The translations under genes were made by a program, and so were the position numbers. Source: Desulfobacterales bacterium (GTDB lineage Bacteria; Desulfobacterota; Desulfobacteria; Desulfobacterales; JAOZSB01). From it: a stretch of 36,134 nt of DNA. The stretch spans positions 1 to 36,134 of the forward strand of contig JAOZSB010000010.1 of NCBI GenBank assembly GCA_029939895.1, given 5' to 3'. Numbering within the stretch: the first letter of the stretch is position 1; every line of letters begins with the position of its first letter. The notes beneath the pieces were generated by a model that did no database searches, was not told where the DNA came from, and was given only the letters and a program-made list of their open reading frames with translations. This document shows, one piece after another, positions 26,801 to 34,121 of this stretch.

Positions 26801-28311
26801 TCAAGCCCTGCAACATCGTCTAATGCTGAAAGGTCGGGGCGTTGTCCGATTGCCGGAACAAGCTGATCAATTTCCAGGTCAAACTCGCTGCCTGGAAGTG
26901 GAATCGGTTTTCTTCTGCCGGAAGAGTCTGGCGCGCCGAGTTCCATTTTAATGCACCGGACACCAACAACTTTTCCGTCCTGGACAAGGACTTCCTGTGG
27001 AGCTGTCAGATAATTGATAATTGTGCCTTCATCTTCAGCAGCCTGGATTTCCTCTTCCCACGCCGGCATTTCAGTGCGGGTTCTTCTATATAATATGGTC
27101 ACCTCGCCAGCACCCAGCCTTTTGGCTGAACGGGCAACGTCAATGGCAACATTGCCACCGCCTATGATTGCGACCTTTTTACCTACATCGGTTTTGCCTG
27201 TAAGGTTGGCTTCCCGCAGGAAGTCAACACCCTGGCATACACCAGCAGCTCTTTCATTGGGGATACCAAGCTCAATGCCCTTGTGAGCACCCAGAGCAAG
27301 ATAGACAGCCTTGTAGCCCTGGCTGAAAAGATCATCAATTGTCAGGTCGCTGCCAAGCGGGGTATTTAACTTGATTTCAACACCAAGGTTCGTAACAAGT
27401 TCGATTTCCTTGTCAAGCACTTCCCTTGGCAGTCTATGGGCTGGAATACCAACCCGAAGCATTCCGCCAGCCTGTGGCAGTGCTTCATATATAACAGATT
27501 TTATGCCGTTTCTTGCAAGATGATATGCAGCGGAAAGTCCTGCCGGGCCGGAACCAATGATTGCGACTTTTTCTTCGCGGGTTGCAGCACATTCAACATT
27601 GATTTCCCTTGGATCGCACATATCTGCGGCAAGACGTTTCAGATCCCTGATTGCAATTGGATCATCAACTTCGCACCTGCGGCAGGCATTTTCGCATCCA
27701 TGGGGGCAAACCCTTCCAAGAACTCCTGGCAGGGGAAGGTCTTCCATGATGATCTCAAGGGCTTCCTTGTACTTGCCTTCCTTGACCATCTGGACGTAAC
27801 CCTGGACATTAAGTCCAGCCGGGCATGATAAGCGACAGGGCGCATTGTCAACCTTCTGGATTGCAAATGTCCCTGGAATTGCCTGTGCGTATTTTTTGTA
27901 TGTGGCCTTTCTTATGGAAAGACCCTGATCGTATTCGTCTGGAAGCCCAACCGGACAAACATCGGCGCATTCACCACAGCCGGTACATTTGTCATTATCA
28001 ATAAAACGTGGAGTCTTCTTTACGAATGCCTTAAAATTTCCCTTTGAGCCTTCGACTTTCTCAAGCTCTGCGCATGTAATCAGATTTATATTCAGATGCC
28101 GGCCGAACTCGACCAGTTTAGGTGAAATAATTCACATTGCGCAGTCATTGGTTGGAAAGGTCTTATCCAGCTCACTCATAATACCGCCAACGGCGGGTGA
28201 CTTTTCTACAACGTGTACATAATAACCAGAATCAGCCAGGTCGAGGGCAGCCTGCATTCCAGCAATTCCCCCGCCAAGCACCATTACGGAACCTTGAACT
28301 TTATCAGACAT
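23863..28311 (-). CDS. hdrA: Selenocysteine-containing HdrA with GltD-like insertion and tandem second HdrA module
   Basis: One reading frame of 1483 codons runs from ATG 28311 (AGGAG six bases upstream) to the stop at 23863, with a single TGA at 28134-28132. Bacterial HdrA has Cys at this point (NDCxMC-ILSPKLVE); here it reads NDCAM-U-IISPKLVEFGRH, so residue 60 is taken as selenocysteine. Order: FAD site GGGIAGMQ (13-20), Sec60, Fe-S cluster CTGCGECADVCPV (109-121), Fer4_20/GltD-type NAD(P)H oxidoreductase (~159-560; GSGPAG at 253, GGGNVAID at 384), cysteine-rich CVNCGYCCECYQCVDACG (621-638), rest of HdrA with CIGSRDQNKC, then a second HdrA-like half from ~925 (RCGTNIAG, GGGVAGMS at 1069) and a C-terminal two-cluster ferredoxin from 1410. 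HdrA bifurcates electrons between ferredoxin and a thiol/disulfide or NAD partner. Standard gene calling would split it or start at 27789. Confidence 0.92.
28099..28134 (-). promoter_or_regulatory. Candidate bacterial SECIS element of hdrA
   Basis: Fifteen bases after the UGA (28134-28132), the mRNA forms CUGGUC (28116-28111), loop GAGUUC, GGCCGG (28104-28099): six pairs, two of them G-U, with G as the first loop base. Position and loop fit the loose rules for SelB-recognised hairpins. No SelB-type test is possible from sequence alone. Confidence 0.6.
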
Positions 28312-28693
28312 AATCAACTCCTGACGCAACTAAAAAGTTACATAGTTATACACAGCCCCCAATCATTTGAAGCTGTTACTGAATCTGCTTTTTTTGTATT
28401 GTAAATAATAAGTGCGAGTTATGCCGGGTTACTTTTTTGAAGCTATGTTTTTGTAAATAACACCACCTAATCAAAGCGAACAATCAGCATATTCTTATTT
28501 AATACAAGGTATCCTTATAAATCCGTGTGCTCATGTTTGTCAACTAAATTAATTTAAAAACGTCTTTTAAAGAATCGTCTTGAATCTCTTCTCTCCCTTT
28601 GGTAAAGGTAATAATCAAAGTAAAGTAATAGCCAGACAAAATATAATGCTGGCAGTTAAAACCATAATTACTTCAACAGGGATCATAAAAACT
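28312..28693. other. Divergent intergenic region between hdrA and the sensor kinase
   Basis: About 380 bp hold the hdrA leader and promoter (28514-28543) and the presumed kinase promoter. The frame at 28580 opens 38 codons before the chosen kinase start, without a good start signal. Confidence 0.5.
28514..28543 (-). promoter_or_regulatory. Sigma-70-type promoter for hdrA operon
   Basis: On the minus strand TTGACA (28543-28538), 18-bp spacer, TATAAG (28519-28514). The -35 is perfect and the -10 matches five of six. It leaves ~200 bp of leader before the hdrA ATG. No sigma-54 site (GG-N10-GC type) was seen here. Confidence 0.6.
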
Positions 28694-30226
28694 ATGAACA
28701 CCGAAGCAAAGCCCATTAACATAGCCCTGGTAGGCGGTGGAAGATATTGCGAAGAATTCCTTGATAAAATTGAAAGGGACTACACAGTAGCAATGATGAA
28801 CTCCAGGATCTGCATGGTTATAGACAGCGATCAAAATGCAAGTGGCATGGTACGGGCCAGGGATATGGGGATACCGACCACTTCGGAGTTCCGGGATATT
28901 TACAACCATAATTACGGAATACAATTTGTTATTATTTTGTCCCCGGACAAGGAACTTGAAGACTATATTATCTACCACACCGCAAGGGGCATAAGGATAA
29001 TCACATTCCAGATATTTAAAGTAATCTGGGAAGGTCTCAACCTGGAGCAGAACAGGAACAAGGCCCGATCAAGGGAACTTGAAACGATCTTAAACGGGAT
29101 ACAGGAATTTATTGTGGTTATCTCACCTGAAAAGGACATCCTGGAAGCAAATTCTGCTTTTTTAGAAAATATGAACTACACCAGAGAAGAAGTTATTGGT
29201 AAAAAGTGCTTTGAAGTATACCAGAAATACAACCGTGTGTGCACCCCGGACGACAGGTTCTGCCCGGTCAATAACGTAACCCTGACCAGCAAACCAAGCC
29301 GTGATATTATTCAGCGTCTGGACAACAACAATGAACCCCGGTACATGGATGTTTCTGTTTTCCCGATTTTTGAAAACGATAAGATAACAAAATTTATTGA
29401 GGTCAGCCGGGATGTTACAGACGAAAAGCATCAGGACGAGGCACTCAAGGACAAGCTTGAAAAAATGGTGGCGCAAAGAACCAGAGAGTTGGAGGAAACA
29501 CACGAAAAACTCCTGCACCAGGACAAAATGGCATCCCTGGGCAAGCTTTCTGCATCTGTTGTTCACGAGGTCAACAACCCTATTGCCGGAATCCTGAACC
29601 TTATTATGCTCATGAAACGAATCATGGGTGAGCAGACCCTGACTCAAAATGAGATTGACACCTTTTTGCAGTACCTGAACCTCATGGATACTGAAACCAG
29701 GCGGGTAAGCAGGATTATCTCCAACCTGCTGGCCTTTGCAAGGCAGTCGAAAATCGAATTCACAAGCTTCCATATCAATAAGCTGCTTGAGTCAACCATG
29801 TTTTTAAATTCAAATCTTCTTAAACTAAAACGTGTGAAGCCAGTCACGAAATTCGCTCCAGATCTGCCCTTTTATTCCGGTTCCGAGGATCAGATGCAGC
29901 AGGTTTTCATGAACATGCTCTCCAACGCAGCAGAGGCAATCGACGGTGCAGGCGGTGGCGAGTTATCGGTGGAGACCAGATATTCCATCAGCGAAAGCAG
30001 CATTCATGTAATTTTTAAGGATTCCGGTATTGGGATACCACCGGAAAATCTGGCAAACCTGTTTGAGCCGTTTTTCACCACAAAAAAGAAGGGCAAGGGT
30101 GTTGGGCTGGGCCTTTCTGTGGCATACGGAATCATCGAGGAGCATGGTGGTTCCATCGTGGTTGAATCAGACCCTGGCAAGGGAACAGCTTTTACAATCA
30201 AGCTGCCTGTAAACAAAAAGAGCTAG
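28694..30226 (+). CDS. Sensor histidine kinase with Rossmann-like input domain and PAS
   Basis: The frame is open from 28580, but the ATG at 28694 fits the domain start and follows AGGG; this gives 510 residues. Residues ~7-112 form a Rossmann-like alpha/beta domain (NIALVGGGRYCEEFLDKI, RICMVIDSD, MGIPTTSEF, IQFVIILSPDKELE), an unusual input for a kinase. A PAS domain (~128-243) has spaced cysteines 172, 183 and 190 in KKCFEVYQ, RVCTPDDRFCPVN. The dimerisation helix carries His291 (SASVVHEVNNPIAG), then the ATPase domain (NMLSNAAEAI, DSGIGIPPENL, GKGVGLGLSVAYGI). No membrane segment is present. It is followed by a cognate-looking sigma-54 regulator and faces hdrA, so redox or NAD(H) sensing for the Hdr-Flx block is a reasonable hypothesis. 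Confidence 0.88.
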   Translation: MNTEAKPINIALVGGGRYCEEFLDKIERDYTVAMMNSRICMVIDSDQNASGMVRARDMGIPTTSEFRDIYNHNYGIQFVIILSPDKELEDYIIYHTARGIRIITFQIFKVIWEGLNLEQNRNKARSRELETILNGIQEFIVVISPEKDILEANSAFLENMNYTREEVIGKKCFEVYQKYNRVCTPDDRFCPVNNVTLTSKPSRDIIQRLDNNNEPRYMDVSVFPIFENDKITKFIEVSRDVTDEKHQDEALKDKLEKMVAQRTRELEETHEKLLHQDKMASLGKLSASVVHEVNNPIAGILNLIMLMKRIMGEQTLTQNEIDTFLQYLNLMDTETRRVSRIISNLLAFARQSKIEFTSFHINKLLESTMFLNSNLLKLKRVKPVTKFAPDLPFYSGSEDQMQQVFMNMLSNAAEAIDGAGGGELSVETRYSISESSIHVIFKDSGIGIPPENLANLFEPFFTTKKKGKGVGLGLSVAYGIIEEHGGSIVVESDPGKGTAFTIKLPVNKKS

Positions 30227-30393
30227 CTCATTTATTGATTTTTGATAATTAGTGCTGACTCATCTATTGTTTTTTGTTAATTCTCGTGTATTAAATAGGA
30301 AACAGGCAAAAAAAATTTGTTCAATTTATTGGGTTTTGTACGTTTCAATGTTTTTTAAATAAACATCGATAGCAGCAACAGCGGAGGTTCCAA

Positions 30394-31737
30394 ATGAGCG
30401 GAACTAAAATACTCATCGTAGATGATGAGCTGATAATGCGGGAGTCCCTGGCCGGGTGGCTGGAACGGGACGGCCACGAGGTTCACAAGGCAGCCAGCGG
30501 CGAGGATGCCCTTGAAATGATAAAGGACACACGCTACGACATTCTTCTTGTTGACATCAAGATGGAAGGGATGAGCGGGCTTGAAGTCCTGGAAATAATT
30601 AAAGAAGACGACCCTGACATTGCAATTGTCATGATAACAGCCTATGGCTCGATCTCCACTGCAATTGAGGCTATTAAAAACGGAGCCAGGGAGTATCTGC
30701 TTAAACCCTTTGATCCTAACGAGCTGGGGGTATTGATTGAAAAAATTCTCAGGAGCCAGGCACAGGAGCAGGAAAACCTGTATCTCCGGGAGGAAGTTAA
30801 GGAGCGCACCCGCTTTGAAAGCATGATCGGGCAGTCCAGGCCCATGCAGGAGATATTCCACTTAATTGAAGATGTGGCCCCCACTGGTTCCACAACCCTG
30901 ATTACTGGTGAAACCGGCACTGGCAAGGGTCTTGCTGCAAAGGCAATACACTCCCAGAGCGACAGGTGCTTTGGGCCTTTTGTATCTGTAAACTGCGGCG
31001 CAATACCGGAGCATCTTATGGAAAGCGAGCTTTTCGGCTACCAGAAGGGTGCTTTTACCGATGCCAAGGAAAACAAAAAGGGCCGGCTCGAACTTGTCCA
31101 TACTGGAACCCTTTTTCTTGATGAAATCGGCGAAATCTCCATGAGGATGCAGATCGACCTCCTCAAGGTGCTTGAGGATAAGGTTTTTTACCGGGTTGGC
31201 GGCACACAGCCCATCGAAGCTGACTTCCGGGTGATTGCTGCAACCAACAAGGACATACTGGAGGAAGTAAAAAAAGGCGTGTTTCGTGAGGATCTGTATT
31301 ACAGGCTCAATGTGATTTCCCTTCAAATGCCGACCCTGCGTGAGCGAAAAGAGGACATCCCGCTCCTTGCCGAGCTTTTTTTAAAGAGGTTTGCCAATGA
31401 GATAAACAAGCCCATTGACCGGATCGACAGAGATGCAATGGACGAGATGATGCTCTATGAATGGCCCGGCAACATCCGGGAGCTTGAAAATGCAATCGAA
31501 CGAGCCGTGGTGGTATGTAAAACCCAGAAAATAATGCCCCAGGATCTCCCGATATTCAGTTCTGACGCAGTCTGCACGCCCCTGGACATGTCCCTCAGGG
31601 AGATGGAAAAAAACCACATAAACGAAGTTCTTGAAGCAAACGACTGGAACATTTCCAAAACCGCCGGAGTACTGGGAATCGACAGATCAACACTCTACAA
31701 GAAAATCAAGCTCTTTGATCTTGAAAAAACTGACTAA
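30394..31737 (+). CDS. Sigma-54-dependent response regulator (NtrC family)
   Basis: The 447-residue protein has a receiver (1-120; phospho-acceptor Asp54 in LLVDIKMEGMSG, Lys104), an AAA+ domain (Walker A GETGTGKG with Lys178, GAFTDA at 219-224 instead of GAFTGA, Walker B TLFLDEIGE) and a C-terminal Fis-type helix-turn-helix (NISKTAGVLGIDRSTLYKKI). It should activate sigma-54 promoters when phosphorylated, most probably by the kinase just upstream. The gap to the kinase is 167 bp. GAFTDA is a natural variant of the sigma-54 contact loop. The ATG at 30394 follows GGAGG. Confidence 0.95.
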   Translation: MSGTKILIVDDELIMRESLAGWLERDGHEVHKAASGEDALEMIKDTRYDILLVDIKMEGMSGLEVLEIIKEDDPDIAIVMITAYGSISTAIEAIKNGAREYLLKPFDPNELGVLIEKILRSQAQEQENLYLREEVKERTRFESMIGQSRPMQEIFHLIEDVAPTGSTTLITGETGTGKGLAAKAIHSQSDRCFGPFVSVNCGAIPEHLMESELFGYQKGAFTDAKENKKGRLELVHTGTLFLDEIGEISMRMQIDLLKVLEDKVFYRVGGTQPIEADFRVIAATNKDILEEVKKGVFREDLYYRLNVISLQMPTLRERKEDIPLLAELFLKRFANEINKPIDRIDRDAMDEMMLYEWPGNIRELENAIERAVVVCKTQKIMPQDLPIFSSDAVCTPLDMSLREMEKNHINEVLEANDWNISKTAGVLGIDRSTLYKKIKLFDLEKTD

Positions 31738-31788
31738 TTCCAGGTGTAAATCCAGGATACTAATAATGATGCGCCAAGCGAATCCGCC

Positions 31789-32325
31789 ATGCAAAACAGC
31801 ATAATCGCAGTCTCGCCCATAGGAGACATTGACCAGAATATTATCGAAAGCATCCGTGAAGCCATTTCCAGCGCATACGGATTCGGCACCGTGGTTCTAA
31901 ACGCCTTTGACGACATCACCTTTGCCCATAACCACACCAGGGAACAGTATCACTCAACTGCAATCCTGGAAAAACTCGAAGAAAGCATCGCTGCCGAAAA
32001 TGTTTTAAAGGTAATCGCAATCACAGACAAAGACCTGTTTATCCCAATCCTGACATACGTATTCGGAGAAGCACAGCTTGGCGGAAAAGCCTGCATACTC
32101 TCACTCCACAGGCTCATGGAGGGAGACAGACCAGCTATAATATGCAGAGTAACAAAGGAGGCAGTACACGAACTCGGACACACCTTCAGCCTCCGACACT
32201 GCAAGGAAAAACAATGCGTCATGGGCTACAGCCGGGGAACCCAGGATGTTGATAGAAAAGGTAGCAAAATGTGCCGATACTGCACAGTGCTTTTAAATGA
32301 TGAGCTGAAAAAGATTTTGTTTTGA
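31789..32325 (+). CDS. Archaemetzincin-family zinc protease
   Basis: The 178-residue protein has the full archaemetzincin signature HELGHTFSLRHC (His127, His131, His137, Cys138) followed by Cys143 and the C-terminal pair Cys162/Cys165 (MCRYC), so it has the extra structural zinc site. The N-terminal half (IAVSPIGDI, TAILEKL, IAITDKDLFIPILTYVFGEAQLGG) matches the family. Proteolytic targets are unknown. It lies 51 bp after the regulator gene and may be cotranscribed. The ribosome-binding site is weak. Confidence 0.93.
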   Translation: MQNSIIAVSPIGDIDQNIIESIREAISSAYGFGTVVLNAFDDITFAHNHTREQYHSTAILEKLEESIAAENVLKVIAITDKDLFIPILTYVFGEAQLGGKACILSLHRLMEGDRPAIICRVTKEAVHELGHTFSLRHCKEKQCVMGYSRGTQDVDRKGSKMCRYCTVLLNDELKKILF

Positions 32326-32347
32326 GGGAAGATTTTGTTTAAAAAAA

Positions 32348-32411
32348 GCATGGGGGGACAACTTTTGTGAACAAAAGTTTCCCCCCAAACCCCCCTTCAA
32401 AAAACTTTATG
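32348..32411. repeat. Inverted repeat, left arm
   Basis: GCATGGGGGGACAACTTTTG through CAAAAAACTTTATG. Its reverse complement recurs at 32832-32858 (CATAAAGTTTTTTGAAGG...) and 32943-32970 (...CAAAAGTTTCCCCCATGC). Internal GTGAACAAAAG/CTTTTGTTCAC-type symmetry is present. Confidence 0.75.
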
Positions 32412-32580
32412 TTTGTGTGTTGTGATAAATTTACGGATATTATATTTGCTCATGAATTTATAGGGGTTCTCATATTATAGTGATTGCTAAAAAATCCATA
32501 CTTGTTCCCAAAAAAATTTAATTCCATTATGCGGTTATCCACAAAGGCCAAATTTTTTATAATGATCGGGTCATTAGATT

Positions 32581-32671
32581 TATATTTCGCCCTTACAGGG
32601 CTAATACTACGGGGGCGGGAATCTACCCAGGGCTTACGCCCTGGGCTGGTATATTTCGCCCCTTCAGGGCT
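32581..32671. repeat. Triple-hairpin repeat unit
   Basis: TATATTTCGCCCTTACAGGG (32581-32600) and TATATTTCGCCCCTTCAGGG (32650-32669) are near-identical direct repeats, each a small hairpin (GCCCT/AGGGC; GCCCC/AGGGC). Between them is the perfect hairpin CCCAGGGC/GCCCTGGG (32626-32645). Confidence 0.6.
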
Positions 32672-32831
32672 TGATTGATTTAAAAAGAACATATTTTTGA
32701 TAAACATTTCAGGACAGTGTCCTTACAAAAAAACCAGGCGGGAAGAACTACGAATAACGAGAAAATTTCAGTTTTTCCCGTGCTTTTCCGTATCTTTCGT
32801 GGTAAATTATTTTATTGCTTACCCCCTCAGC

Positions 32832-32970
32832 CATAAAGTTTTTTGAAGGGGGTTTGGGTTTTTTCGCTTAAGTGAATTGATAATTTGTTCACAAAAAGAA
32901 TCTTGCATGGGAAAGAAATATCATGGATGTTTAAGCAAAAGTCTTTTGTTCACAAAAGTTTCCCCCATGC
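32832..32970. repeat. Inverted repeat, right arm, interrupted
   Basis: The right arm is in two pieces, 32832-32858 and 32943-32970, separated by 84 bp that begin TTTTTTCGCTTAA and end TTTAAGCAAAAG. The insert ends are short inverted repeats. The left arm (32348-32411) is continuous. Confidence 0.7.
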
Positions 32971-32996
32971 ACTTAAAATCATTAAAGGAGAGACAT

Positions 32997-33698
32997 ATGA
33001 AGACAGCCGGGTTAATTGGCGGCATGAGCTGGGAATCAACAGCCTCATATTACAGGATCATGAACGAGGAAGTACACAACAGGCTTGGCGGGCTTAACTC
33101 TGCAAAGCTGATCATGTATTCTGTAAACTTTGCGGAATTTGATGCATTTATGGCAAAGGGCGACTGGGACTCCGCAGCTTCAACCCTGATAGATGCTGCA
33201 AAACGCCTTGAAACCGGGGGTGCTGATTTTGTGATGATATGCACCAATACCATGCACAAGGTCGCCCCGGAAGTACAGGCCGCAGTGTGCATTCCCCTGA
33301 TCCACATTGCAGATGCAACCGCAGCGGCAATCAGGACGGCAGGGGTAAAAAAAGTCGGGCTTCTGGGTACGACCTTCACCATGGAGGACGACTTTATGAC
33401 GGGCCGCCTTAAAACCCTGCACGGCATTGAAGCCCTGGTTCCTGACAAGCCGGAGCGTGATGAACTCCACAGAATCATATTCAGCGAGCTTTGCCAGGGG
33501 ATTGTTAAGCCAGACTCAAAAACCGCCCTCCTTTCCATGATTAAAGACCTTGAGGATAAGGGCGCAGAGGGCATAATTCTTGGCTGCACAGAACTGCCCA
33601 TGCTCGTGACCCAGGATGATATAAAAACACAACTCTTTGACACAACCCGAATTCACGCTGTAAAAGCGGTGGATGTTGCCCTGGAGCCTGCGCCGTAA
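32997..33698 (+). CDS. Aspartate/glutamate (broad-specificity) amino-acid racemase
   Basis: The 233-residue protein starts at ATG 32997 after AAAGGAGAG; the upstream frame (from 32877) is non-coding extension into the repeats. It is a PLP-independent racemase with the two catalytic cysteines Cys82 (VMICTNTMHK) and Cys197 (IILGCTELPML) and the family start GLIGGMSWESTASYYR. It interconverts L- and D-Asp or Glu-type amino acids for peptidoglycan or D-amino-acid metabolism. The gene is enclosed by inverted repeats on both sides. Confidence 0.93.
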   Translation: MKTAGLIGGMSWESTASYYRIMNEEVHNRLGGLNSAKLIMYSVNFAEFDAFMAKGDWDSAASTLIDAAKRLETGGADFVMICTNTMHKVAPEVQAAVCIPLIHIADATAAAIRTAGVKKVGLLGTTFTMEDDFMTGRLKTLHGIEALVPDKPERDELHRIIFSELCQGIVKPDSKTALLSMIKDLEDKGAEGIILGCTELPMLVTQDDIKTQLFDTTRIHAVKAVDVALEPAP

Positions 33699-33755
33699 GG
33701 TAAAATGACCCTGGTCAATTGATTGATATCCCGCCCCCCCGGGGCTGCCCAGGAT

Positions 33756-33902
33756 GGGTGACAGCGGCAACTCGTTGCCGGTGCCCGCAGGGCAGGAGGG
33801 AGCGAAATAAAAAGCAAGGGCAACGCAAAAGGTGAACCAGCTACAAAATAAGTCGCAACCTCTTGTGCTTCGCACACTGGCAAAGATTTGCCAGTGTCAC
33901 CC
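33756..33902. repeat. MITE-like element, copy B (inverted)
   Basis: The 147-bp unit begins GGGTGACAGCGGCAACTCGT and ends CACTGGCAAAGATTTGCCAG plus TGTCACCC. Its reverse complement aligns with 16022-16166 along the full length, with extension beyond the right end (AATTTCTTAGATGT in reverse complement). Confidence 0.85.
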
Positions 33903-34021
33903 ACATCTAAGAAATTGACATGATGTTTTGTATATACTGCAATTGGTATGCTTTTTAATCGCTAAAACTTTTTAACAGGTGCTATAGCGTTTATCTACAT
34001 AAGTGTATGTATCGTCAACGT

Positions 34022-34040
34022 TAATATGAGAACCCCTATA
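34022..34040. repeat. Right partner of a 19-bp inverted pair
   Basis: TAATATGAGAACCCCTATA here is the exact reverse complement of 32459-32477. The pair brackets the racemase region. Confidence 0.7.
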
Positions 34041-34121
34041 CATATAAATTCCTTGCCAGAATTCCCATAATTCGATATATTATGTTTTTAATGAATAATA
34101 TCACAATGAGGGCTTATTGGT

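Larger units (their letters stand above)
32326..32996. other. Intergenic region built of nested repeats
   Basis: About 670 bp without a gene. It contains the inverted repeat 32348-32411/32832-32970, the triple-hairpin unit 32581-32671 and one 19-bp end of a longer inverted pair (32459-32477). ORFs on either strand here follow the repeats and are not credible genes. Confidence 0.7.
33699..34121. other. Intergenic region with MITE-like repeat
   Basis: It holds the inverted copy of the 16022 element (33756-33902) and the 19-bp inverted-repeat partner at 34022-34040. No gene was found. Confidence 0.7.

Noticed and set aside
27600-28140. Treating the upstream 65-residue ORF and the 1308-residue ORF as two genes, or the TGA as a true stop or pseudogene mark
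   Set aside because: They are in one frame, the intervening codons encode conserved HdrA sequence with a 4Fe-4S motif, and TGA falls on a conserved Cys position.
29162-29773. 203-residue minus-strand ORF
   Set aside because: It is antisense to the kinase PAS and dimerisation domains.
32877-32996. 40-residue N-terminal extension of the racemase
   Set aside because: It reads through the repeat arm; the ATG at 32997 has a strong ribosome-binding site and matches the family start.
33050-33643. 197-residue minus-strand ORF
   Set aside because: It is the mirror of the racemase coding sequence.
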